Positions 1-14,000 of a stretch of 64,000 bases of DNA are shown here, one piece after another; within the stretch, counting starts at the first letter, position 1, and each line of letters starts with the position of its first letter. Below the pieces are notes generated by a model. It ran no database searches and had not been told where the DNA came from. It saw nothing but the letters and a program-made list of their open reading frames with translations. The stretch comes from Harmothoe impar. Taxonomy: Eukaryota; Annelida; Polychaeta; Phyllodocida; Polynoidae. The DNA lies in the NCBI GenBank assembly GCA_947462335.1, contig OX381713.1, positions 18,654,381 through 18,718,380 on the forward strand, read 5' to 3'. A program made the translations under genes and the position numbers.

Positions 1-119
1 TATATTTATATAACTTGTGCATCTCTATATGTGCTTGGAGAGTGACCTAGTACTACTTAAAAGTTCAGTGTCTAGCCTGAGCTGGTTTTCTAGTCACCGA
101 TATTACACTAGCGTTCACC

Positions 120-3100
120 ATGGGAAAGACTAAAGGTAACGTACATCTCTATACTTTGTGTATTTACACAATATATATGCAAGTTCTAGACATATCTCTA
201 CGTACTGATAAGCATATAGGTGTGTCATTCTCATACATAACTGTTTTCCAAAAGTCCAAGTAGCATTATGCAGAGAGCCAAAGATTATATAATTAATCGG
301 TGATAAATAGTACTTTATTTCATGGTGTATATATATATGGCAGTCCCATATATTTAACCAAAGAACTCACCCCACGAAATAACCGTCACCAGTACTTTAC
401 GGCCTGTCATCATAATTTATGAGTTACTATAGTAACCACTATGACGTAGGTTCATGTTCATCCCAGGTTGCAAGTGATATCATGGGCTTTATAGACCCCT
501 GTCTTTGGGGTTGGATGGAAACGTATTTTAGGGTCCTCCCAGCTAACAAAAAAACATTTTCCAAACGTTTGTAAACGTTTAGGGGAAAACCTTTTGCGTA
601 CAAACCCATAGAAAAAGTTTGCGTCCAAACGTTTTAAAAACGTATGCAAACGTTTTATTGTTAGCTGGGCTGTCCCTTTGAAACAAACGAAAAGTAATTT
701 AAAAGAATGGATGGTAATGCAATATTCAAAGCACTGCATCCTTTGTCAATTACCATGGTATGAATTGATCTTATTATGTATCTTAATTTCTCGAGTGTAA
801 CTGTAAGCCACAGCTTGTATGCGAGTCAGACTTGTACGGGAATTGGAGTCAGGCTTAAATTTGATATCAAACATGCCTTTGTAGGGTGAGGCTTATACAA
901 TAGTTTTTATAAGTATAATAATTAGTACAATGTTAGATTAGTAATTTCTAGGCCCCTCGCTCCGCTTGCAGCAATTATCAAAGTTAGGGATGCGCTGCTA
1001 TTATGCAAGTGAGCCTTATATACACGAGGATTTACGATAGTTTTGGTTGCATCTAAACCAATTATTCATTTGTATTGTCCGACTTACATCATGTATTGGT
1101 TTATATATAATTTGATGAATAATGTCAGAAAATTCCTATAATACCAATAAATTAAGCTGAATCATACGTAGTTGGTTGAGTTTTGATGATATCGATAAAC
1201 CTCAAATCGCATTAAATCCCAGGACAACCAGGGATAGGTTTCAATTGCAGGCTTGCAGGCTACCTGTAAATCCTTTAAGATCATGCCTTTTTACGGAATT
1301 GTTTTTGCTTCAAATTCCGGCCACTGATGCATAGATCTTATTGAAATTCTGGATATCCGTGAAGTTCTAAAAGGGATATTTTCTAGGGTAATACATCACT
1401 GGAAGGTATTTCTCTTTCAGTTTTGCCTTGACGAATCCTTTTCCACCGGCTGTATTCGTTTGTCCGATACATTTGTTTTACTAACAATGAACAGATTATG
1501 AGATGTTATAATAAGTGACACAATCTGTGAAAAGGGACCTTAATGCAGCGTATACTAAGGTCCCTTCTCCCAGTACATGTCACGTATTATGACCATACAT
1601 GTCGGTGTGAAATATATTAAAATTGTATCGAAATTTAAATTCCATTAGGCCTGTGTCCACTAGCATATATGAGGTCGTTTGTCGTCCGTTAAAACGTGAA
1701 TTCGAATACAAATACAAAATATATGTTTTGTCTCCCTGTGGACACAGCTGGACGACAAAATTCTCAAATACAAAAGTGGAATAGCAATATGCAGGGGTCA
1801 AAAATGGACGTCAAAAGTGAGCATTTGAATATCTAACATGTTTGATTTTTAGTGCAGAAATTGGAATATATGCTCTTTATTCTATTGTAAGACCTCGTCA
1901 ATGTTTGCCCTGGGCAGTCTGGGCAGTAATTTATAACGCCTAGTGGACACAGCATACCTGCAGTTAAAGTAGAATATATCTACAAAATGTATTCCGAGAT
2001 ATGTACATATTTCTGGATGTCAAAACGGCCATATATTTCACTTTCTTTGTCGTATAGTGGACACAGGCCTATAGACTGCCAAACACTGATGTTTTTTGTA
2101 TATACATTTGTATTCTATATATATTATGCACCATTAGGCCTGTGTCCACTTTTGACAAGGAAAGTAGACGATTTTACCTGTTTGATGTCTAGTAGTATGT
2201 GCACATTTGGGGACATAATCATTTCCCAGATATATTCGACTTTCATTATGGTGTCCACTTGGCGTCATTATATTTTCAATTCATCCCCTACATTAGGCCT
2301 GTGTCCACTAGGATTTACTAGACTGTTTTGGTGCCGAAAGAAAGTTTTGGTGTCTGTCGACAAACAAGTTTTGGCGCCGACAAAGCACGTTTGTAGGTGC
2401 CAAAGCATATTTGTCGGTGACAAAACAGTCTAATAAATCCTAGTGGACACAGGCCTAGTATGTCCTTGAACGAGATATTATAATAGAATGAAGAGTCCAN
2501 NNNNNNNNNNNNNNNNNNNNNNNNNNNNNNNNNNNNNNNNNNNNNNNNNNNNNNNNNNNNNNNNNNNNNNNNNNNNNNNNNNNNNNNNNNNNNNNNNNNN
2601 NNNNNNNNNNNNNNNNNNNNNNNNNNNNNNNNNNNNNNNNNNNNNNNNNNNNNNNNNNNNNNNNNNNNNNNNNNNNNNNNNNNNNNNNNNNNNNNNNNNC
2701 CACCTATTCACCCCGAGTTGGTAGATAGTTAGATAGCACTAAGTGTTACCTTGGAGATAAGACTAGAGTATTATAATAGAAACAGCTATATGGATGAACG
2801 GGTGCAGGTGTACGGGGTATTGATAAGGAATATACTGTGTTTCATTGAGAGAAAATAGTTATACATACACTGGTCCACGAGAAGGGATGACAGACTAGAT
2901 GCATTTTGACATTGAGGTTTCATAATTATAATGGTCTTTGCTTTGAATTCAAATTGTAATTGTATTCGTTGCATTTGTAAATACATGACAGACGCCATAC
3001 TTTTTTGATAGCTATATCATTTTATTCTTAACAACTTTTCAATGTAAATATGACCCTGCGAAATATATCTCTACTGCGTCTCATGTAAATCTATAAGGTC

Positions 3101-3934
3101 TATTGGAAATTACACATTGGTCAATAAAATCAAATTGTTTACAAAAGGCAAAATTCTTCATAGTAATTAATTTTTGAAGAGAGCACCTCTCTTGATTTTG
3201 CACTCTGATATATCAAAATATCATGTAGATTTGATTGTGGTTAGTGTTATAGAACACTTCAGTTGTACCATATTATAGATCGGGCGTCTGTACTAAGCAT
3301 TCAGTTAGCGTCGTGTTTTTATTCATTCCAGTCCCTAATCAGCTAATATAGCAGTTCGAACCCCCAAAACGTGAAGGTTCTTACAGTTTCCACCAATACA
3401 CTGTTAGCTAACATAGTGTTAGACTATGATTATTTGGAATAAACACGTCCCTACACAATTACTACAATAAGGGGAAATAATATTCAAGGATGACATGATG
3501 ATATTATTGGCACGTTTACGATATCATCATGTTGGTATTATAATCAATAAGTTTCCATGAGAGGATAGTTTACACTCCATTCAAGGTACAATGCAAAATA
3601 TCAAACTACAATGCGATCTCTGAAGAGTGTTTAGAGAAAACAGTGGCGAATCCAGGATTGTCTAGAGGGGGGGGGGGACAAAGCTGGCCAACCTGGAGTG
3701 ACTGTCTGTTTCCTGTGAGCCAAGCCCAGCGGTGATATTAGGGGGGGGGGGTGTTCGGGGGCATACCCCCAAGAAAATATTGATGGTCTTGACATAAAAT
3801 GATGCATTCTCATGCTTTTTAGGGCACAAGATTTTAAAACTCAGCCCCCCCCATCCAGGTCATTCATACTCCACTATATACTGTGTTATATGATACTGTT
3901 TCTCCCTCCTTTTCCCCTCTTTTCTTCTCTTTTC

Positions 3935-3965
<31 letters not shown>

Positions 3966-6900
3966 GGGGGGGGGGGGGGCAAGGCCCGTCCCCCCCCCCT
4001 GGACCCGCCAATTGAATATGCTGTCATTAAAGCCCCACCCTACCCCCACCCCCCTATGTAATATAGGGTTCAGTACCTGTCCCGGGGCCATTCTGACTGT
4101 TGCTTTAGAGGTGCTCTAAGAATGCCTAAAATTGACTGTTTCAGGCCTGATGGAGCGGTTAGCGGCCGGGGAGACTGTGTTGGTGGCTGAGGGTTACCTG
4201 TTTGAGTTTGAGGCACGGGGTTACCTGAAGGCAGGTGGCTTTGTGCCTGAGGTGGTGCTGGAGCACCCTGAACTGGTGAAACAACTGCACCAGGAGTTTG
4301 TACATGCAGGCTCTGATGTTGTGCTGGCCTTCACCGTAAGTTTCATAATGTTTTAAACATAAATTTTTGCCCCCCCCCCCCTGACCTCAATGGTCTAAGG
4401 CTGTCTCATGAGATTGTAAAAGTTGAAACGGGAAAATGTTAATGGATATTGTAACACTATATCTTACAAATTTCCCCTGCATTTCTATGTAGATAGCCCC
4501 CATTTCAGCCGTTCAGAAGCTTGCTGGTCAAAGACTACACCCGGTCAAAGACTACACCTGGTCAAAGACTACATCATGTCAAAGACGTTTCAATTGTTAC
4601 AATCTCATGAGACACAGCCCTAAATAAATGTCTGAAATCAGAAAATGGCTTTATCGAACTGGTTTTTGATTCTTAATACTAACAAAATGTAAAAAGAAAA
4701 AATCAAACCTACCTAGCGTACTTAACATTCCGAACGTGTCATCTGAAACACCCCGGGTTTTTTTTGGTCTTGGCTTCACCCTATTTTCTAAAATATGTAG
4801 CAATTGCTGATGGTGAAGTTGTAAGACTGAAATATTGTGACTCGTATACTCTGTACCTATCTATCGCTCTACTCATTATCATTCCTACCTGCATTTCATT
4901 ACTTGCGTACACTCTATGTTAAAGCGTATAACTATATACAATACACATTGACATTTGAAAGAATGGTTACAAGTATGCAAAGTTGCTTGGATATCTTTTT
5001 TGGTTGTAATTTTCAAGGAGTACTGCATCCTATTACGTGTTTTTCTGATGAATAAAGGAATGTGTTTAGCGCTTATTGAACAAAAGAGAAACAGATGGAT
5101 ATTGCAAAGGAAAAAAAATAAATTTGGATGGACAAGAAAATACATGAACATATTCATAATTATCTAAAGGCATTCGTCTGTTCTGTGGCAGTATTATGCA
5201 CATAGGGAAAAGCTCAGGCTGATTGGACGGGAGGGTGACTTGGAGAAAATGAACAAAACAGCTTTGAAGATAGCACGTGAAGTGGCGGATGAGACGGGGA
5301 CCCTTATGGCAGGAAACCTTAGTAACTCTACCGTTTACAAGCCGGATGACCCGGCCAATCATAAGGAGATCTATGATATGTGTGTGGTAAGTGCTTCCTC
5401 ATCACATATTGGGCAAACTATTACATTGCTCATATGAAGTGTAAAGAAACGTAAATTTGCACTGTAAAAAAAAGGTTGTCATTTATGTAGGTGTACAGTA
5501 TATTCTACTGTATGTGTACAGTTTATTGTAGGTAAACAGTAGAATCTACTGTAAATCTACAGTATAATCGACTGTGTACCTACGCTTACTATTTACAGTG
5601 TAGACACATCAAGGAAAAGCATCTTCAAACTATCTATAGCGTATCTTGATTTTTTGAGCGTCGTAAAAGCGTTTTTTCAATGAAACTGTTAAATGCGTCC
5701 TATAGGAACAAGTGAAGTGGGCTGTGGAAGGCGGAGCTGACTTCATTGTAGCAGAGACCTATGATGCCTTTGGTGAGGCCGTAATTGCATTGAGGGCAAT
5801 AAAGGAGCATGGGAAAGGTGAGATATACTTAATTATTCCAATTATTCGATTCTGTAATATCAACCATAAACTTCCCACCAATATGTGTAATAATTTAAAC
5901 TATGCATGTAATATTTTAAGCAAACGCCTTAGTTGTCTATGCAGTTATTCATTGTATATATTCATATCTAGATCTGTAATTCCTTATATCATATTGATGA
6001 TGCTATACGCTGTACATGAACGCATCTGTGCAACATCCCTAGATACAGCCCAGTGTATAATTATCTATAGGTATTCCTATCAGATATGAACCTTTTCTAT
6101 TGAACGATTTTTTGCGTTCATTCTTAATCCATCACCTTCCTAGTCAAGATTTGTTAATATTAACCCCTTTGATGGTGGCAAGTATCATGCACTCAATGCT
6201 ATACTCAATTAATCCAATACATCTGCCCTATGTGTTCCAAGGTCTGCCAGCAGTGGTGACCTACTCCATGCCTGCCCCAGGCACCACGTGGAGTGGGCAG
6301 GGTTGTGCAGACGCCTGCCGCGCCCTGGAGGAAGCAGGGGCTGACGTGGTGGGCCTTAACTGTGGCCGCGGTCCTGCCACCACCCTGCCCCTCCTCAAGG
6401 AGATCAGGGCTGTGTGTAAGGTAGGATCAGAGATTGATCACCTATTAGAATTTTGGACAAATTGTCACAGTATTTTAGTGGTCATTTAGTTTTTTTCTCT
6501 CGGTGGACGCCTAAAATTCCATATCCAGCTCGTCAAGATTATTAGAATTGACAGCCAAAAACATGCCCTACACATGACATTAACCAAAGGTTTTCCCAGG
6601 GAGATAGGTTTGGGAATGTAAAGCATCATAAGGAGTCCACACTATCTGTATAGGAGATGGAATGATACATTAACCCATGAATAAAACATATCATAAAGAT
6701 TACACCTCTTTTCAGGGACCAATTGCTGCCCTGCCGGTGGTATACCGTACTGATGAGAAACAGCCAGTCTTCCAGGCCCTGACAGACATCGATAACCCAG
6801 GTAAATACCAATGAGGTATCAATCACATAAGGGAGTGCTCATTTTTTAACAACAGGGGGGGTGGTGGATTTGGGGGGGGGGGGGGAAATTTGGACCCCTT

Positions 6901-9614
6901 GACCGGGGGGGTAAAAAATTTAGACCCCTCTTGGGGGGGGTCAACAAAATTCAACCTGTTTTGAGGGAAAAAGCCCACGCGTTACTATGCTACAAAGGGC
7001 CGCGAAGGCACGCAATCTTTCGGCCTGCCGTGGGGGGGTAAAAAATTTCGACCCCTCTAGGGGTGGTGAGAAAATTTCGCACGCTCAGAGCAAAATCAAA
7101 CCCCCCCCCCCCTGTTGTTAAAAAATGAGCACTCCCTAAGTCAACCTCACCTGTCAAATTAGACTTTTGATATATATAGCTAACTGCATTGGACTTGATA
7201 TTGAAGTTATTTCGGTGTTGTATTTCTTTTTGGAGGGGGGATATACCCGCCCTGAACGACCCATTACTGGGGGCAAATTGAATTTAATGTACGATATTCT
7301 TCCCATGAGATGACCCCTTGATTGTGGGGGTGAGAAATAAGTCTTACTGGAAAAAATAATCCCAATCTTATAGTTGACATATTCTTAACATTACATTTTC
7401 AGAAGAATCTATTCTCTCAAAACTACTAGGATTTCTTTTAGTTGATAATTATTATCTCACTTTAACTATCCTGATGCGAATCGACAATACCACATTAATA
7501 TCCCTTCCTATACCTGCCTTGACGTCACAATTAAGATTTAAAAGGAATGACATTATGCATTCTGAAAAATACCCATTTTTAAGATATCAATATTTTTTAA
7601 ACATTTCCTTATGGAACTAAAGATGGTACTTCAATTTCCTCTAAAAACGAAATGGTAATAGTTTCTCCATAAGATGCTCTTTACCGAAAGTGATGTTGTT
7701 GTTCTATCGGATAATCTGTGTATTGGCCACGTGAATCCCTTAGAACAATATTTAATGGTACTAATTGATGAAGGGACTTGATGCGCTGACTCACCACCTG
7801 TTGTTCAACACTTTGTTGCCTGTGCATATTGATGTTCATTTACTGACAAATGAAAACTGTTTATGAATTACGGACTATTATGTAAATGTGCTTCATTGCT
7901 GCACATGATCGCATTTTTTATTGGCTGTAATTAAAAGCAGTAAAAGTTTGGATTAAAGCAATAAAATTGAAAAATCTAAACTTTTCTTCATACTGCTAAC
8001 AGACACTACAGCCTTCCCTGTGGACCTGGGGGCATTGATGTGTAGCCGCAAACAGATTGCTGACTTCTCCAGAGAGGCCAAGGCACTGGGTGTCCAGTAC
8101 CTGGGACTGTGCTGCGGTAACCGGGCCCACTACCTGAGGACCATGGCCGAGGCAGTAGGAAGGACACCTCCTGCATCCAGGTCAGTTGTTATCACCACTG
8201 CATGAATGTTTGCATTTAGGTCAATTAAAATGTAATCTATGCCTAAAGGAACACTTTAAGCAATGTTAGTTCGAGTAAATGCCACTGGAAGTCACTTAAA
8301 TGGCCTTATATAGATGATCTTTCTTGGGCATTTACATCGTATTACTGAGCTTTAAATTGCTTAAGGTGTTAAAGTTATCCTTGAAGGCATCTTAAATATG
8401 CTTAAATGCAAAGATTCATGTAGTGAGGCCTTCTCTTGACGCTACAAAGCATTTAGCACAATGCCAACTAGGAAAATGTAAATGCAGTATCAGAAGCATG
8501 TCCACTGAACCTCATGGACTGCTCCGACCATAATCTGGCCCCATTTCTTCTTTTTGAGTTCTGAAGACGACAGAGTTTTGCACAATTCTGTCCTCTCTTT
8601 TGTTATTTAAATGCAGTCATATTATAAAAGAAGCCCATTTTCCTGTTTACTCCCAATAACTGTTAAAGAGTGTAACCTTTGTGTGTGTGGTGAGATTATA
8701 ATCATAATATTTCAAGTACCGTATGTATAAGAAAGCAATAGCCCGCCGACCAGCAAATACTATGTAGGCCTACTCATTGTACAGCGTAAAGGTCGCTGAA
8801 TTCAATATTATCTTTAAAATAATCTAAGATGCGACTTGTCATAAGATAAAAAAAGAATAACTGTGGCTATTGTTGAGTAAAGACGAATTCAAACTCATTC
8901 AAACTCAAAAGCTGCTTGAACAATGGCTTGCGCTTGACCTTCAAAATACAATGTAGAGGTTCTTTGTATTAGAGTTTGTTAGAATAACTTCGATGTGATG
9001 AGAAAATCGCATGGTCGAGTTCCATCTAATGCGGCACCATCAATACTTCAATTAATTTGATTCATAACTTTTTTCAAGGATTTTTCTTCTTTTGCATTAA
9101 AGTATGACGGAAATTCCTCCTTGAAAAGCATACCCACCAATCAATGCTTTCAACATGGAAGTTGTTGATTTAGTTTTGTTGAATATTTCTCCAATGGCAG
9201 TGTTAAAGCGGGGCCTAACATCTCTAACATCTTCCTGCCAGTTTGATGACGCGCTTTAGCTCAAATAAATATGTGTCAGTGAGTAAATAGGGGAGATATT
9301 CTTTTTATTGTTTTATTTGGGAAAATACAAATGATTGGCAGGAAGGCAACGCATATATGCTAGGTGTAATTCTTTCCTATATCAATCAAAGTAGTATTAA
9401 AAATAAAATAATTTAAACGAGGATTCGGCTGACCAACCTAAGATAGACAAAGGCTATTCCAAGCACCTGACATAGATTACCCCAAACTCAACCCACATAT
9501 ATATGCCTTTTCTGCAGATTCTCCCCTGATATGTCCCAGCACTATTCACGTATGAAGGATGAGCGCCATACACACACCCAGTCAACATTTGAAGCAAACT
9601 ACAAAACCAGTTAG
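120..9614 (+). CDS. BHMT-like homocysteine S-methyltransferase, copy A
   Basis: Eight exons joined by GT-AG introns: 120-135, 4145-4335, 5192-5386, 5706-5817, 6242-6420, 6716-6800, 8003-8180, 9518-9614. They total 1053 nt, giving 350 residues and a TAG stop. Exon 1 is a coding microexon (MGKTK, good start context) and the same microexon occurs in the other three copies. The fold is the homocysteine methyltransferase TIM barrel. The zinc ligands are visible as Cys212 in GLNC and Cys296-Cys297 in GLCCGN. The family transfers a methyl group to homocysteine in the cytosol, with betaine as donor in vertebrate BHMT. The vertebrate C-terminal arm is absent and the protein ends in a short [18 protein letters not shown] tail. 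This is the most divergent copy (exon 5 [13 protein letters not shown] instead of [11 protein letters not shown]). Intron 1 is 4 kb and holds several MITEs and the assembly gap. A polyadenylation signal follows at 9702. The family call is secure; the methyl donor is not. Confidence 0.9.
538..669. mobile_element. 132-bp foldback with CCCAGCTAAC ends
   Basis: Ends CCCAGCTAACAA pair with each other, and the interior consists of AAACGTTT repeats in alternating orientation. In intron 1 of copy A. A similar AACGTT-rich stretch, without clear ends, is at 17960-18080. Confidence 0.65.
1515..1582. repeat. Dispersed 70-bp hairpin (AAGGGACC family), copy 1
   Basis: AAAAGGGACCTTA pairs with TAAGGTCCCTT, and an outer GTGACA pairs with TGTCAC. 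In intron 1 of copy A. Five relatives occur in this window. Confidence 0.75.
1645..2293. repeat. Nested half-copies of the TGTCCACTAG foldback family
   Basis: Five isolated ends of the element at 2294-2457 in both orientations, with AT-rich filling that contains CAAATACAAAATATATG-like repeats. The open frame at 1987-2433 crosses these ends and has no protein-like character, so no gene is called. Confidence 0.6.
2294..2457. mobile_element. Foldback MITE, GGCCTGTGTCCACTAG ends
   Basis: Arms of 36 bases starting TAGGCCTGTGTCCACTAG pair with one mismatch. Further half-copies of the same end occur at 1645, 1738, 1930, 2052 and 2132, so 1645-2457 is probably a nest of related elements. It lies in intron 1 of copy A, next to the assembly gap. 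Confidence 0.8.
2500..2699. other. Assembly gap (200 N)
   Basis: Run of undetermined bases of standard placeholder length, directly after a foldback element. The real length is unknown. Confidence 0.99.
3641..4015. mobile_element. Non-autonomous element, CAGTGGCGAATCCAG ends
   Basis: Begins CAGTGGCGAATCCAGGATT and ends CTGGACCCGCCAATTG, an eroded inverted repeat of a type widespread in invertebrate genomes (hAT-like, by recollection). Contains long G, T and C runs. An inverted relative occupies about 39015-39195. In copy A intron 1, about 130 bases before exon 2. Confidence 0.6.
4396..4622. mobile_element. 227-bp TIR element, GGCTGTCTCATGAGATTGTAA ends
   Basis: Terminal inverted repeats of about 35 bases. 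Inside is a 15-base tandem repeat GGTCAAAGACTACAC (three to four units). Incomplete relatives begin at about 29286 and 38516. In intron 2 of copy A. Confidence 0.75.
5460..5600. mobile_element. 141-bp MITE, CACTGTAAA ends
   Basis: In intron 3 of BHMT-like copy A. Ends CACTGTAAA and TTTACAGTG are inverted repeats followed by TA on the right (TG on the left). The interior is rich in GTACAGTATATTCTACTG-like palindromes. A related, incomplete copy begins at 18461 with TA before it. Confidence 0.7.
6831..7136. mobile_element. MITE with TAA flanks (PIF/Harbinger-like)
   Basis: In intron 6 of copy A. The termini share a perfect inverted repeat of about 30 bases beginning GGGAGTGCTCATTTTTTAAC, with TAA on both sides (6828-6830, 7137-7139). 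The interior is rich in GGGGGG and AAAATTT blocks. Three-base TWA duplications are typical of PIF/Harbinger elements; the assignment is inference. Confidence 0.78.
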
Positions 9615-9701
9615 ATCATCATTAAGATGCCAGGATAGGTACATGATCAGATATAATCACAATGATAAGTATGTATACATACATTCATGAAAACGAAGCA
9701 C

Positions 9702-9707
9702 AATAAA
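9702..9707 (+). terminator. Polyadenylation signal, copy A
   Basis: AATAAA 88 bases after the stop codon of copy A. Confidence 0.6.
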
Positions 9708-10223
9708 AAATAAGATAAAGCATCATATGTGTTTTATATTTCTTTAAGTACCAATGAGGTTGGATTTTATTTGACGATTAGTTTTTCCCTTCTTGAATAG
9801 GGTTGATTCAGGTAAAGTGGGACATCAGGTAAAGTGAGACAATTAACATTAAGGCCATTTTTAGGGGTTGATTCTTTCCTGGGTGTAACATTTTATTTTA
9901 TTCTTAGAAATATATGTTTGCCCCCTATTTATTGTACCTATCTCACCAAAGTAAGGAGGTAATTATACCTTCTAAATTTCTACGTGATATGACTGTTCTT
10001 TCTTTATTATGTATCGTAAGGAAGTAACCTGTCAATAAGTATCATTCAGATCTATGTTTAAATAAATCATATTCCCTGGCATATAGATGTCAAATCAATG
10101 GTAATATACCTATTTGTCACTGGAAATCGGGCAAGGAGGCCCTTTCTATTCAATGTTTTATTCAATATGACTGAATAACGGATGAGCATAGGGGAAGTAA
10201 GGTCTCCTATGTGGGATAGAGTC
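9708..10223. other. Intergenic, copies A and B 3' sides
   Basis: AT-rich single-copy-looking DNA with one small direct repeat (CAGGTAAAGTG, twice near 9815). Nothing else recognised. Confidence 0.5.
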
Positions 10224-10655
10224 CTGGTATGCTGGCATCAACAGAACACCTTGGTGAGAGGAGTTCAGAGTAGCCATCCATTAGAGAATATACATTCCTA
10301 CACTAGTTACACCTAGGATACATTACGAGAAACTATTTATAGTGTCATTTGTTCATCATTATTGTAAATATCTTAATGAAGGCTGTGTGACAGTAGATCT
10401 TAGAGGTATATGTGTATAATTATATTCAAATTAGTTTTCCTATCATCAGTTTAACATTTTTTAAAGTTTGTCATTACTTTCAACCATAACAGTAAGTTTA
10501 AAATGGTAATAAACGTAATAATTATGGTGGAAGGGTTTTAGCTAGTCTGGTGTTTCTTTTGGAAAATGAATATTACTTATAATGACGTTACAGACACACG
10601 TGATATAACAATACGCCACAAGGCACATATTCAAACATATTCTTTCATATCAACT

Positions 10656-10661
10656 TTTATT
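10656..10661 (-). terminator. Possible polyadenylation signal, copy B
   Basis: AATAAA on the minus strand about 360 bases after the copy B stop. The same position in copy C is changed. Confidence 0.35.
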
Positions 10662-11022
10662 GATATCAAAGCTCTTTAGTTACTGTAAACTGAGAAAGGA
10701 ATACAAGAATAAACCCTCAGATTTCAGGAGCTGTCATCAAACATACACATACATGTGTTTTATAAATTGAAAAAGGTAATGTTATACTGACTACAATGTC
10801 ATTCACTACATGATCCAATGGGAAAAACAAACACAAAGATGGTCATTCTTTTAATCTATTTTCAATATTGGTTTTCATTGTAAAATTGTCTTAAAATTTA
10901 GTTTTCAGTAAATCTAACAGAATGTCATGCTGCCTTAGTATCTAAAATTGTGCCTTCACTGCTGTCAAATAAGAAATGGGAAAGGTGGCAGATTGACTTT
11001 AAATTCCGAGGAATTTCAGACT

Positions 11023-14000
11023 TTATGTTGTAGTCTTATAGCGACTGGTGAAGGATGCCTGGGTGCTGACGTGACGTTCATCTTTCATTCTTGAGTAATG
11101 CTTCGACATGTCAGGGCTATGCCTAGAGAAATTAAAAGATACATTGTGAATTGGTAAAATGGAAGTGCCAGAGAAAATCAAATCTCTGCGCTATAGTCTG
11201 TGGTTGTAAGCCTATGAGCTACATGCCCCTTTGGCAATTGCATCATCTTGGAAGTGTGCATCAATGGGCTATTTGCAAACGACCAGAGAGTAAATAACTT
11301 ATATCCTCATGGAACATGGTTGAAACCAGTATCATTGAATCAATATAGTAAATTAAGTAGAAGTAACATTTATGTAATTATTACCTGGATGCAGGGGGAG
11401 TCCTGCCAAGTTCCTCAGCCATGGTGCGTGTGTAGTGTGCCCTGTTACCGCAGCACAGTCCAAGGTACTGGACACCAAGAGCCCTCGCCTCTCTAGTAAA
11501 GTTAGCGATTTGCCTTTGACTGCAGAGGTGGGGAGATAGATCCACAGGGAACGCAGAATAGCCTGATTAATGAAATTTTGTAATAGAGTATTTTAGACAT
11601 ACATATAAAAGCTTGTTTAGCGCAGAGCTATATAATATATCTACATCTGGAAGTCAGGCCCATGGCAGAGAGCTGAAGTTTATCACCTGAAATAAGAAAT
11701 GTCTTACAGTTCTGTGACGTATATGATTCAAACAAAATATATAGTGTCATATTGAGAGCATATCAATATATTTTCCTAAAGGCAATAAGATCAGCCTGGG
11801 ACAACACAACCTTCCTCAATACAGCAAACTTTTCATCTATGCTATGGCGGCTCCTTGTCAATTTTTGCTTTTCTGTATTTCTGTTTAGAAATAAAAAATA
11901 AACATCATTCAAGTGGATGTGAAATAATCTTAAGGCGCCGCCCTTATCTTCTCTATAAATAGATGACAAGAAATTGCTATCATCGTTCATCTTCATATGA
12001 CATAAACTGTATTATAAAAATGCCCACATGCACAACTTGAGTTTGTATAGAGAAGACTCATGTAGTCATCAGGTAGCTAGTCAGCCCAATTTGTGTATCT
12101 AGAACCATGTTCTCATTTACCTGGATCATCAACATCGTCAAGGGCCTGGAAGGTTGGATGGTCCTCGTTTGTCCTATATGTGACAGGAAGAGCAGCTATA
12201 GGGATCTAAAAATACACACAAATCAAATTTCAATTAGTAAATGATAGGGGCTGATCCTGAAGGCATAGGGGAGGGTTAATTTAGTTTTCTGCCAACAATA
12301 TCTTTTAATCACTTGGGATTATATTAGTTTGATATGTGTTAGAAGCAAAAACAACAATACATCATAGTGCTAGACTTTGATATATTGACATTTGAAGATA
12401 GGACATCCTTATAAAGATGGCTGCGTAAGGTGTAAACCCTATTTTTTAACATTTTTGAATGTTATTCATTGACCAATCCTGTCGCAACCAATCTTCACAG
12501 ATGTTTAGAAGAGATCATCTGTGACATAATCAATCCATAAAAATTTGTAGTCATAGGAAGAACCAATGAACCATGACCGCTTTAGGAAAAAACATGAAAT
12601 AATATAATTGTACCGTTTCTATAGTTTGCAACACAGAACAGAAAGTTGCCAACAATTTGTAATCAAAACCTTAACCATACATAGGATCATAAGAGACAGT
12701 TTAAGTTAAAATTTATTTTTAAATAAAGTAATACAGTTGGACACGTATTCAGTCAGCCCCGATGGGTGATAATAGAGTAGCGTATAACTTTTGCCAGTAG
12801 CAAAACACAGAGACAAGATGTATAGAATGCCATAGTGTGACATTTAAAGGGTTAATAAAGGCTAGTTAGGACATGTACAACAGGGAAACACGCTTTTATT
12901 ATGGTTTTAGGTAGTTTCATTTGTTGCTACCATGTGCCTTGGCTTATACCTTCGATGTATCAAGGAGTAAATTTGGCTTTTTTGCTAAATGCTGTAATGC
13001 ATTTTAATAGAAAGGTTTTAAAAGGCCAAGTTGTATTAACATTATTTAGCATTGCTCCTTCTGACAGCATATAGTTGCAGACAATGGTTTAGTTCTATCT
13101 AGATAAACCGCATAGTTTTGGCAAGGAAAAGACCAGTGGTGGCATTCTATGCTATTGCTCAATATGGCTGTGTCAATCACAGACAGTAACCACAGACACT
13201 GATTGTGAAACATAATTATTATAAACTCCCTTACTTTGCATGCTTCTCGGACCTCTTTGAGTAGAGGTAGCATGGTTGCTGGTCCTCTTGTACAGTTGAG
13301 TCCAACAACAGCAGCTCCTGCAGCCTCGAGACGCCGACACGCATCTGTCAGAGACACCTTATCGAACAAACCCTCACGGTGAGAGGCAAGGGTAATCACA
13401 GCTGGTAGTCCTGCAGTAGAAACCAGAAATGATTTTAGCTTTAATCTTTTGATGAAAGTTAAATTGAACACACTTGGTGTCGGGAATACAGAGAGGTCTA
13501 TGGAGAAGCTATTGAAATGTCTACTCATTTTATGTTTGGACTGGGTCTGTCTTCTCCACCAGACAGAGTGCCCTTTTATAGTCCACCAGTCCACCAGATG
13601 TTTCCCGATAGATATATAAATATATGCTTTTTTTATTTCACTCATTACATTTTTTGAAATAAAATGAAGATACCAAAATAATGCAGTCCCACATACCATT
13701 CCCAAACTCTTTGCATGCTTTTAGAGCTAGTTCTGCCTCTCCGTACGCTCCAAATGTCTCACCAACTATGAAATCGGCACCTTCTTCAACGGCCCACCTA
13801 ATCTGTTCCTGGAAGGGGGAGTTTAAATATGAATCAGTGAATTGAAGGAAAATATAGACCATTAGTCTGAAAATACTTCAACTTGCTAGGACTGAAAGCC
13901 TTGGAAAAGGGAGGCAACCTTAGGGTCTTGGGGGGCAGGCTACTCAATAGACCTGGAAGTTAACAAGTACTGGTAAGGGTAGTTCAAAATTGTTAGTTGG

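Noticed and set aside
1987..2433. 148-codon plus-strand frame in intron 1 of copy A
   Set aside because: It crosses several transposon terminal repeats and has no protein-like composition.
2455..2724. Frames spanning the N run
   Set aside because: They exist only because undetermined bases contain no stops.
3812..4119. Overlapping frames with poly-Phe or poly-Lys
   Set aside because: They run through homopolymer T and G tracts of a transposon end.
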